Made by a program: the position numbers and the translations under genes. A stretch of DNA of 64,000 nt from Atopsyche davidsoni (Eukaryota; Arthropoda; Insecta; Trichoptera; Hydrobiosidae): the NCBI GenBank assembly GCA_022113835.1, contig JAILWY010000027.1:2501-66500 (forward strand). Reading direction: 5' to 3'. Below, in pieces: positions 32,084 to 42,332 of this stretch. Position 1 is the stretch's first letter, and every line of letters starts with the position of its first letter. The notes beneath the pieces are model-generated. The model was not told the origin of the DNA. It searched no databases and was given only the letters and a program-made list of their open reading frames with translations.

Positions 32084-32390
32084 AAATACATTCCGCATCA
32101 ATCAGCATAAGACGTCAACATTAGCCGATAAGGCCACAATATAAACAAAACCCTGCAGCGACCCCCAGGCGGAAACAATTGCTGAGTGACAATAACCACA
32201 GCGACCCCCAGGCGGGAACGATTTGAGTGACGATAACCACAGGAACCCCCAGGCTGCAAACCCTATTATATAAGGACCGCATATTTAGTATAAGATTCTA
32301 TGTTGGCTAGACTTTTATGTTGTAAAAATTGTAATAAAACTATTCTTATATAAAAACTATTTTTTTGGAGTTATTCCGGAAACGATATTT
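32058..32390 (+). repeat. Probable 3' LTR of the errantivirus-like remnant
   Basis: Follows a purine tract. It contains a GCGACCCCCAGGCGG-type motif three times (about 32,157, 32,202 and 32,244), a TATA box TATTATATAAGG (~32,270), and an AATAAA signal (~32,332). No second LTR was found in the window, so its exact edges are uncertain. Confidence 0.5.
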
Positions 32391-35300
32391 AATTCCCGCA
32401 AACAATGTGTTAAAACCGACAAAGTACACTCGCGACGAACATGGAGAAATACAATAATTTATCATATGTATCTACACATTGGTACATTTGATAACCCTAA
32501 TCTACTCGTTGAACTCACAACTCAAATCACCTACAGTAATAATGAATTTAATAAGAATAAGTTACCCGTAACCCTAAATGTCAAATAAATCTTGATTTTA
32601 CCGGAAACTGTACGCTTACGAATCCAAAGACAATATAAACCTAGTACTTAAACATATATCTTATTGATTTAAAACTATTAAACATATTTAAAATTTAACT
32701 TTTTTAAACTACGTATCTGACTTCATGTATTAAAAAAAAAATCCGTTTACATTTTTTTACTGGCAACTCTCACGTATGTAACAACAATTTTGAGGTACAC
32801 AAAAACCCTTATAGCAAGCCGAGAACTCCACCCTCTGGTGTTGGTTGTCCTTTTTTTGTGGTTTCATCCTAATTTTCAAGCGTGACAAATCTACAAATTT
32901 AAACATGTATTTACGGTCAGACAGGAAAAAAAATAAATAAAAACTACTTTTTTTTTTCTTTTAAATTCTATATTGTTAAAGAGAAATCGTGAAAATAAAG
33001 TACCGTTAAATCTGGAGATAGGTGTCCATATCAAATGATTAATCTTAAATATAATAATTATTTCAGTATAAATTTATGCATGTTAAATATATGCACAATA
33101 TATGTGCTAATGATAACGTTCACAGAAGCAGAAGCTTTTACAGTGTTCGGAACTACATGGGAACTAAAAAAATTAGATTCTTTATTGCTCTGCTTATAAG
33201 GCAAAAAGTACAGAAATTAAAGAAAGAAATCCTATACGTGGCAAACAAAATGGATAAATTTAGAATCAAATTTAGGTTGACATGTGACGTATGTAGAAAA
33301 TGGACTTGCTTATTAAGGAAAGGATGAGAGACGAGAAGATTTAACTGCACTTGGAGAGTTCTATATTCTCAAGCTGATGAAACCGTTCTCAGGTCACAGA
33401 ATATGTGACAAAAAAAAAAGGTTTAAGCCTCATTATGATTAAATAAAAGAAAAACCTTTAAAAAGATCAGTGCGGTCAACGTTACAAATGTTGATTTCTT
33501 CTAAAATACTATTTTATATAATGGTACTTCATTTTTTAAATATATATTCACCTTTCCCCCGATTTACACTGAGGATGGGTTTCTTAGAAAACCGAGTAAA
33601 TAGAAATCAAACATACATGTGCATAATTCAGTCAATTATTTCAACATAAAATAAAACTGAATACATAATTTTTTAAAAATTAAAAAAACGGTCTGTTCAT
33701 AAAATGACACAAATAGAAAGGTATAATATGTGTGTAGTTCATTTTGCACATGGAAACAAGAGATAGAATTACTTTCGTAGACTGTTATTCTATTCATTGC
33801 GATTGGTACGACATCACTTTCATCACTCTATAGTATGGGATGAGGTTCAAGTTTTGACGTTAGTGTGAGAGTTCTTTCAACATTCGGGTCATTTTGTAAA
33901 AAATGATAATGAAAAATGAAATATAAGCGACGGTGTTAGCGAGGGAACTAATAAAAATGACTACTTGTTTCCTATATTTAAATCCTATATTTTAATAACC
34001 GTGTACAAGGGAAATTGTCTAAATATAGTACCGTTTAAATCGGGGGATCTGTGTATATATCAAATGATTAATTTCAAACATTGTTATTAATTCAGTATGA
34101 ATTTATGAAGATAAATTACCTAAGAATTAGGACAATTCGATATATTAATGAAAACTCTGCGCTCAGAATACTCTCATAAGGGATTTTCGAAATACACTTA
34201 TTTTACACGAGTAAAGTCAAACGTCGACAAATTATTTTAAATTATATTATGAAAATTACGTTATTACATTAAGCAATGTAAAATTTATTTTTAATATACG
34301 ATAAGATTGATCAAGTCTCAACAAACGCATATCTAACTCGTATTCTGTAACTAAACAAATCGAAACCTCACACAAATGCACCTAACGTGTAAATATTATA
34401 AAAAAATAATTTTAAAAAGCCTAACCAAACCTGGAGTAATAAAATCTGAAAGTAACGATACCGACAGTAGATAAAACGAATCCTGTATACCTTAATAAAA
34501 TAAAACAAATAACAATTGAATAACTGATGATCAAACCTTATGTAATTTTAGTACAAATCAATAAAGATATGCACTCCTGTATTAGTATATTTACTAATCT
34601 ATATGAGTAACTAAAGAACGACTGCATAGCACTGAAACCTGACTGCATAGCAAATTTTGCTGGTAAATATATATCTATCTATATCCTACAATTATTTGAT
34701 TAAAACATCCGTTTTAAAAATACTGTTCTACACATCAAAAAATCTTAAAATAAAAAAAAACAATTTGTGAAGAACAACATAAGAAAATAATCTATAAAAA
34801 AGTCTTAAAAAGTTAATAATTAAATAAGAAAGTAAAGGTTAAGTTATCCGTAAATTTTATAATAAATTAGTGTCTTATAAAAATGTATAGTAATATTATG
34901 TAATAAATAAAGTTTGAAAGAAAATAAAAGTGTTTTTAAATAAAGTAACAATACATTGGCTTGTGACAGCCCTACCGAAGACGCATCATATGGGGTTCTT
35001 CCCTCCACAAAGATTCATAGACTTTGGATAGCTAAAAAATTTAACCTTTCATATAATACTTATCGACATGTCCGGATATGATTTCAACGCACGCTTAAAT
35101 ATACCCATAAAATACTGTTTTATAATACACAACCGTCTAAGACAAATCTGAGGATCATAATAAAATCGCAAATATTATCTTAATAATACATATATAGGGA
35201 AATAGCTGGTCATAACTCATGATAATTCATGATATAATTAAACGTCAGATATAATTAAACATCAAATATAATTAAACGTCAAATATAATTAACATAAAAC

Positions 35301-36130
35301 CGATCATAATCCGTCAAGAGTCGTATACTTTCATTAATGTATTGCACACGACAGGAATTTAAGTGCCGGATTGTATACAGGAATCGAACCCGAGAATATG
35401 CAATTCAAATTAAACATAATGTTATTAAATTACTTTACTTTAAATAAATTTTAATTCTGCTGCAGCCAATTCGGCAGTTCAAAATCTGCATATCTGGCCT
35501 TCGAAGTCAAGTTCTAAGTCAGGCAACCTTTTTCTAGAAAGAACCTGACACTTTGTCAAGATCTTCGCATCGCTTGGTAGACGTATGATATTTTAAAATG
35601 CACCTAGCAGAATAAATCTATGATAAAATTCTATATTTTTCTGAGATGATTTGAGCATTGAATTTTCACAATGTTGTAATCCTTAGATTGTACAATTTTT
35701 ATTCTCTTTGTAAATCGTATAACAAATAGCATGTAAGCATTAAATATCATTTTGGGACAAGCGATGCGTTTTGCAACAAATATGTGCATTTTATCAATGA
35801 TTTACCTGACATCTATGAGTGATCAAGTCAATAAATCCTAAAATGGTCGATTCTCGCTCATCAGTCGCAGGAGAAGTGATGTAAGTAATTAAAGAATCTA
35901 AATATAATTTTAAAAAATAAAAATCCGTATGATTAATCATTGTAAAATTACTAAAGATGCAACTCCACGAGTATATTTGTTCATTGGCTATGTTTCTGCA
36001 TAACAAAAGGAAGTAATTCTAATAATAAGCATCGTAATCATTCCTTCTTAACTTCAATGCCATATCAAAAACTAATAATTAGATGTTTTTTACAATTTTC
36101 TATGATTATTGTTGAATATATCCTTCAAAC
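32391..36130. other. AT-rich intergenic DNA with short repeats
   Basis: No gene recognised. Two diverged direct repeats of about 150 nt occur at 32,935-33,085 and 33,955-34,105 (shared ..AAATAT/AAAGTACCGTT.AAATC..CATATCAAATGATTAAT). A small tandem repeat (ATAATTAAACGTCAAAT) lies at 35,228-35,292. A perfect tRNA-like B box on the minus strand (GGTTCGATTCC, 35,389-35,399) hints at a SINE remnant, but no A box at the right spacing was seen. Confidence 0.4.
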
Positions 36131-36170
36131 TCCACATAAAATTCAAAAATAGTCAACTCACCAGGGTTGA

Positions 36171-36243
36171 TATAACTTTCCAGGTTTTACGATGCCGGTA
36201 TCATGCAGATCTTGAAATTCTAACAGCATGTTTCAGCAGACCT
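36171..36243 (-). other. Possible small exon, function unknown
   Basis: Minus-strand segment with a good acceptor (..TTTTTCAG|GTCTGC) and donor (CCCTG|GTGAGT), about 66 open nucleotides. A diverged relative with the same donor and a shared CCGGCATC..AAAACCTG core occurs at 39,977-40,085. This suggests duplicated exons or a repeat family. Not recognised. Confidence 0.25.
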
Positions 36244-37649
36244 GAAAAACAATTATTCAATTATTTCATAATGTTTTATTTCTAAATATTCTCTTGGTTC
36301 ATCAAAATATATATTTAAATCAACATTGTGGTGAAAGTCAGAGTATATTTTAAAATATCTTCCTTTTTGTGATATACGTGTACGTTCTAATATCATCAAA
36401 GATCTAAATATCTCTGATAATTAAGGTATTCAAATGGTGTGGAAAACAAGTTGCAGACTAATTAAAAATGAAAAAAAAAACAAAATTTATGAGTCACTCT
36501 CAAAATAATAGAATACATAAACACAACCTCGTTAACATATATGGCATTAATTTTTAAGATTAAAAATTAAGAAAATGGAGTGTCTGAAAGCAACAACTTA
36601 TTTGTTTCGGTTTACTATGATGTAAGGCATAGTTTATTCATTGAAAATTGTATTAACTATCACATATAGATCAGTTTCCTGGAATCCGTAAGGCAATTTT
36701 TCAAGGTGGATTAAATGATTTAAAAGTAAAACGTAGACTTTAAATTATGAGACTGATCACAAAAACATATGAAAATTGAGTATACACATACTGACAGTCT
36801 CAAAAGAATATAGGAGCTTCATGATAAGTTTTACAATCTCACTGGCTTTTTGTAAATACCTACTGAGTGAATTGGTGTCAGTGCCTGACCACCGCTGTAC
36901 GTCAAACACTCTCACATTACACAAAACAGAAAGCCTCTAAGCACTGCACACTGGCACAACAGAAAGCTTTAAAATTTAGTCAATATGTGGACTTGAGGAA
37001 TCAGATAATCATTGTACTTTGCGATTCTATGGGTTGTGTGACATTTCAAAATATGTAAATAATATTGTTTTAAAAACAAAAAAAATATTTTTAACCCTAT
37101 ATCACTGTGTTAGTTGTCCGATCAATGTGAAAATTAAATTAAGATCATAGATATAAACAAACAATGGATTATAAAAACATTCAAACTTTTGATAAATTAA
37201 ATGAAATTAATTGCTGGTGAAAAATCATTTAAGAGGGCTACTTTTTCAAAAATTCCGTTTTCATTCACCAACCCGGACACCAGAGGTCTCTAGCGTAGCT
37301 TTCAATTGGAAACTGAATGACAGTTCTAGTTGGACTAAGTTTTGTTATTTATGGTCAATTATCAAAGAAGAATTTTTTTTTTTTAATATTTAATAAATTT
37401 ATATTGTTGATTTTTCTTTTCAAATATTCAAAAAGGAATAAATATTTATAAACATTTTAAAATAATTATTGTCATATTTAACTTATTGAAATTATGCTAT
37501 AAAGCCACATTTCCATGGGATTTTTTTGTAAACTTTGCGTGAATTCAGTAAAATTGCAATAAATCGACCACTACTTTACCTTTTTACAAAAAAAATTCCA
37601 AACAAGAAATATAAATATTCACACTGAAGTCAAAATCCGTTGTTGGAGG

Positions 37650-37765
37650 TTCCATATTTGAGTTTTTTGATCATTTTCTCGTACCTTTTGCGAAAAATCG
37701 AATGCACCAACCAAAAAAATTTAAATGCAAAAAGTTAGATAAATCCCTTCTTCCAAACGGAAGCT
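37650..37765. repeat. Inverted repeat, left partner (with 39,820-39,930)
   Basis: Roughly 85% match to the reverse complement of 39,820-39,930; the shared part runs from TTTTTTGATCATTTTCT to CTTCTTCCAAAC. It could be the ends of a ~2.3-kb element around the YqaJ exon, or two members of a repeat family. Confidence 0.5.
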
Positions 37766-37834
37766 TTTTTTTATTTCTAATAAATACTCAATACTCTAAA
37801 AAAATCAGTTTTCAACATACAAAAATAAAGTGAC

Positions 37835-37975
37835 ATAATACATATATAAATATATATATATATATAATATATATATGTATATATACACGCATATATATAT
37901 ATACATATATATATATACTTATATGTATGTATGTATATATATATATATATATATATTTATTTAGACATATGTATG
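37835..37975. repeat. (TA)n/(ATGTAT)n microsatellite
   Basis: About 140 nt of TA-rich simple sequence with TATG and TGTA interruptions. Confidence 0.85.
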
Positions 37976-38111
37976 TAAATTATAATAAAAAGGCCCAAAT
38001 ATATATAATGAAAACACACATCTCACCAAAAACATTTATTTATTATTAATTGAACAAATATATGACACTGGACAGAAATCTGAACATTATACAGGTTATT
38101 TCTTTTCTTCT

Positions 38112-38373
38112 TCATCCAGTGCCTCTCTTCATTGGAGGCTTAGTAATGTGCAATTGTCCTTGTACTTGAAAATACCATTCGTGGTGGACGTTTATAGTAA
38201 TATTCTGTTTTTTATCTATTTTCCAAAATTTTAATTTTTTGTTGAGAATTGCTTCTTCAACACTTGTTCCCGATATTGATAGTGGATATTTTACTTCCAC
38301 AATTTTATCACCACTAATTCCATCAGGTGTTGACGATCTATCAAAGGGACACAATTCTAAAAAAAGAAGGAAT
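38112..38373 (-). pseudogene. YqaJ-type (lambda-exonuclease-like) nuclease exon fragment
   Basis: Open minus-strand segment beginning after a strong acceptor (CTTCTTTTTTTAG). It reads through STPDGISGDK, VEVKYP, a helical FWKI stretch and WYFQVQGQLHIT, then ends at a TGA. PDG + E-x-K and the Q-x-Q-G-Q-L motif are the catalytic signature of YqaJ/lambda-exonuclease-like PD-(D/E)XK nucleases, often found in insect genomes inside mobile elements. Only the C-terminal half of the domain is here; the upstream exons were not identified. Either a transposon cargo remnant or a partial host-like gene. Confidence 0.6.
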
Positions 38374-40684
38374 TTACTAACTGACAAGATGATTATTCAC
38401 GACAGTTTTCTTATTTTTCCTCCAATCGATTGATTTACAAGACACTAGTAATATATAAAATAAATTTACTCGTTTCGCTTTTGGATTCTTAGTATGTATA
38501 TGAAAGCGAGTATTTTCTTGGCATTTTGAATTTTGTCACAAACTGTCCGTCGCCACTGTACATGCAATTATGAATTTTTAGGTTAGACTTCGTTATGATC
38601 TCACGACCAATGACTGTTAGACCAGGCATCCTCAACCTCCAGCCCGAAACACGTATTCCAAAGTGAAATATGCAAGAAATGTATATAGAAATCGACTTAC
38701 TGATTCTCACCTTGATAACGTATTGAGAGTAGTGTGTAGCAATTATAAACCCGATTTTTCTAAAATAAAAAAGTTTTATCTCAATATCACACTAAATTTG
38801 AAATAGGCGTTTGGATATATTTAGGTTTTAAAGATTAAGATTTAATACATGGGAAATAAGTGTAAAACCAAGTCCCCACTAACTAATTGCCTGAAAAAAG
38901 CCATTACTCAAAAATATTGCATGTGTGACTTGTAAGAAAAAAAATGTTGAGTATCACTGGGTCGGGTATTACGGTCGCAAATGCTCCTGTGTCGAAATTG
39001 TCATTTGTACAAAGTAGCTATGTTGCCAAATTGACATCTTAGAGAGAGACATGCTTTCAATGCAATGTTGCCAATACTAACAACGACAAACGAGCACAGT
39101 AGCCTAAGCTGTCATCTGCTCCGTTCTCTATGGATCAAGCATGGCTGACCACGTCACAAATATTCTAAGTAGATTTTTAAATAAAATACATTTTTGTATT
39201 TTACTCGCAAAATACGCACAAATTTAATACAATTAATGTTTAAAAAGTGACATGATGAGCTTAAATATCTTTTTTAATAGATGTCAAGCCTTGTACAGCG
39301 ATAAATCAACCAATAACGATTTTTAAATACCGAGAAACGAATTGGCGTCATGCTCGCTTGGAGGCTATCTCCGTTCTGACCGAATAATAAAGAACCGTTT
39401 TACCTGGAGAAATCGTGTCATTTGATTTATTTAATTCTTAGTTTATTATTCTATTGATAGAGTTGATTTTCTTACAGAGTATTAAAAAAATATTAAATTA
39501 TATTTATCTATTTTTTATTATTTAATTAACGTCCATTTTCAGGGTAAAATAAAATCTTGAAGATGTTGAAAAATTGGATAAAATGACGACTTTTTAAAAC
39601 CAAAGTTTGATAAAGATTTTTTTTTTTTTAATTTTTAAATTAATAAGGCGCACATGGTTTATATTTAATCTTTTAATTCCAATTGAAAAAAAGACTTTTA
39701 AATGTGTAGGATTCTTGGAAAATATGCCGGACGAATCTCAAATTCCTACACTTCAATCGGAAAAACACATATTTATCATAATTAAAGTAAATTTATAAGA
39801 AATAAAAATATATTGTGTTTGGAAGAAGGGATGTATCAAACTTTTTGCATTTAAATATTTTTGATTGGTGCAGTCAATTTTTCGCAAAATCGACCAGAAA
39901 ATGATCAAAAAAACTCGAATATTCAACATGGCCCTTAAATGCACGACATAAAATTTTATAAAAGTCAAAACTCACCGGATGATACACATGCTGATCTAGT
40001 AGTCAGGTTTTCTGATGCCGGTAAATGAATCATAACCGGCAGAACCGCTCAAAACAATGGCCCACCTGCCGCAGCTAATCCTAAATTCAATTATAATAAT
40101 ACTTATCACTAGTTGTTTTCTTTAAAATTTTACAATTTGTTTTAAATCTCTCGGTATCATGTGCAAAAGTATTTTTTAATGACATTTATGTGACCATAAT
40201 ATAATTATTAAATCTAGCTATTTAGATATGTTGGTTCTCTTTTTTCTTTTCTTATAAGCACTTGAAAATTACAGAATTACAGCCGTACCCCTGAATTCCA
40301 GCATTACTTAAAATTAATATCACGATTGCTATGTTCGGGATATTTATCGGGATCGCGTGCATTATTTACACCGCCATACTAGAGCATATTCCAATAGAAT
40401 AGCCCCGAATATCTAAGTACATGGGTATGGTTTGTAGTAAAAAAAAAGGTAAAGAGAATAGTACGGTTTTACAAAACATGAACATAACAAAACGGCATTC
40501 ATCATTTAACAACTATCTCTATTATAACCTAAAAAACGAACTGTCAGATTCTGTAAATTTATCCACAATATTGTTCCATAAATGAATATTGCAAGCCATG
40601 GTTGTAAAGCTGCTTTTACACGAGCAACTAAAATCTCCAAAAAAATAAATTATATAAAAATTTATCAAAATACATACATATTAT
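38374..40684. other. Intergenic DNA with no recognised gene
   Basis: AT-rich, with a moderately GC stretch at 38,950-39,400. The second member of the inverted pair is at 39,820-39,930 and a possible exon-like relative at 39,977-40,085. Nothing else could be supported. Confidence 0.4.
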
Positions 40685-41010
40685 TGTTACGGTCTAGCAG
40701 TAAGTTTGAAAATCGAACCATCCAGAACGCTATAAAGCAAAGGACTGGAATGATCGAGCGAGCGTCGACTAGAGCGCCAATACGAGGTTTTGGAGAATCG
40801 AGGAATGCGCCTCGCGCGAGCCCTCGAATGTTGGAGATGCATGGGGAAGCCATTTTGAGATCAGTGTCAAAGGCGGGTCTCGCTCTGACAGTACTAAAAG
40901 ACAATGTTAATATAAATGTATAATGTAAATAAATACTCTGTACGTAGATAAATAAATATAACTTGTGTTGACATAAATAAGTCTTTAAGTGTGAACCCCG
41001 ATACGTTACA
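40685..41010 (+). repeat. 5' LTR of the intact Gypsy element
   Basis: 326 nt, TG...CA ends, contains AATAAATA-type polyadenylation signals in its second half. One difference from the 3' LTR (GAGCGAGCG here, GATCGAGCG there). The first part of the LTR is open in the pol frame. ATTGGTGTCAGGTG just downstream is the likely primer-binding region; I did not identify the tRNA. Confidence 0.95.
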
Positions 41011-41075
41011 ATTGGTGTCAGGTGTGTGGGGTGATAAATAAATAATAATTAAAATAAATAAAGTTGAAAAACAAA

Positions 41076-42332
41076 ATGGCAAAGCACGTTAACGTGAGTG
41101 ATCTCAAAATAGTAGATCTAAAGAGAGAACTTGAAGATCGAGATCTTTTAAGCACAGGGTCAAAGCCAACCCTTGTGTTAAGATTGAAGGAATCCCTGGC
41201 ACAAGAGGGCCACAACCCAGAGGAGTTCCTCTTTGAAGTGCCGTGCAGCATTACTGATTTATTCAAAACGATGGCCGGAATGAGGACCGAGATGGAGAAA
41301 CAAGCAAACGAGTTACGGGAACAGATTGGGACTGAGCTGGCGGGTCAGTTGACAAAATTGGATTCAATGCTAATGGAATCAATCGACGCGAGGATTGAAA
41401 AACAAACCACCAAGCTTGACGCGAAGATAGAAGAACTGAACGAATCAGTTGACCGAAGGATTAAGGACGTCATTCAAGACATGGAAAAGCGGTTAGCCGG
41501 GCAAGCGGAAGAATCGGCGAGTCACTCTGGAAATATGGATACAAAAAGAAGTACTGACGCGAAACCATTGGAGAATACTCCCCAACATGACCACAAGCAT
41601 GAAGCGACAAATATTAGCATAAAAACTGATCTGCCGACTTTTGATGGAAAAACCGTATGGGAGGAGTATTTGGCGCTATTCGAGACGGCGGCCATGATCA
41701 ACGGATGGTCAGCTATAAAAAAAGCATCCATATTGAGTCTCTTACTGCGTGGCGATGCCCTCAGGGTATTGCAAACGATTCCGCTGGAGGACAGGGTCAA
41801 CTACACTGAGCTGACTAAACGACTTGATATGCGTTTTGGTAATCGGTATATGGAACAGATTTATCGGTCCCAGTTAAAAAACCGCTACCAGAAACCAACA
41901 GAATCACTCCAAGAGTTCGAGGCGGACATCGTGCGAATGGTGCGAAGCGCCTACCCAACTGTTCCTGATGACGTATATGAGAGCCTGGCGGTAGAAAAAT
42001 TTTTAGATGGTTTGAGAGAAGTAGAGACACAACTAGCCGTGAAATTAGCCCGCCCGAAGACATTGAGTGACGCCTTGACTCAAGCCCTTGAGTTCGAGGC
42101 AGTCAAGCAATCACTAAGAAGCCATCCTCGCGTCCGGGCCATGGAAGGCGTGGAAGAAGCCCCATCGAACCTATCGATAGAAGAAATAGTTCAGCGCGTA
42201 TTGGAAGCCCTTAAATTTAAGAAGTCTGAAAGACCTCGGTGTTGGAATTGTGGCCAGATTGGTCATTTGAGGATTCGCTGTCCCAGAAAACTTCAAGACG
42301 GAGGAAGGTATCAAGAATCTTCGGAAAACTAG
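41076..42332 (+). CDS. Gag polyprotein with N-terminal SAP-like motif
   Basis: 418 residues from ATG 41076 (an upstream TTG in frame at 41064 is not a likely start). Residues ~5-40 (SDLKIVDLKRELEDRDL..G.K..L..RL) match the SAP motif, a short helix-turn-helix that binds DNA in chromatin proteins. A long charged coiled-coil-like stretch follows (~75-145), then the Gag capsid core (~175-360, LPTFDGKTVWEEYLALFE...), and one CCHC knuckle (CWNCGQIGHLRIRC) near the end. Forms the particle that packages element RNA (family). The last ~100 nt overlap pol in the -1 frame. Confidence 0.88.
   Translation: MAKHVNVSDLKIVDLKRELEDRDLLSTGSKPTLVLRLKESLAQEGHNPEEFLFEVPCSITDLFKTMAGMRTEMEKQANELREQIGTELAGQLTKLDSMLMESIDARIEKQTTKLDAKIEELNESVDRRIKDVIQDMEKRLAGQAEESASHSGNMDTKRSTDAKPLENTPQHDHKHEATNISIKTDLPTFDGKTVWEEYLALFETAAMINGWSAIKKASILSLLLRGDALRVLQTIPLEDRVNYTELTKRLDMRFGNRYMEQIYRSQLKNRYQKPTESLQEFEADIVRMVRSAYPTVPDDVYESLAVEKFLDGLREVETQLAVKLARPKTLSDALTQALEFEAVKQSLRSHPRVRAMEGVEEAPSNLSIEEIVQRVLEALKFKKSERPRCWNCGQIGHLRIRCPRKLQDGGRYQESSEN

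Larger units (their letters stand above)
29133..32390 (+). mobile_element. Errantivirus-like LTR element remnant (integrase, env-like, 3' LTR)
   Basis: 5'-truncated insect endogenous retrovirus-like element. It reads in order: integrase fragment, env-like reading frames with several stops, a purine tract (AGGAGGGAGGAG, about 32,044-32,056), and an LTR-like segment with TATA box and AATAAA. Gag, protease and RT are absent. Frame breaks occur throughout, so it is a fossil. Confidence 0.72.

Noticed and set aside
35381..35410. tRNA gene
   Set aside because: Only a B box is present; no cloverleaf and no A box at the right distance.
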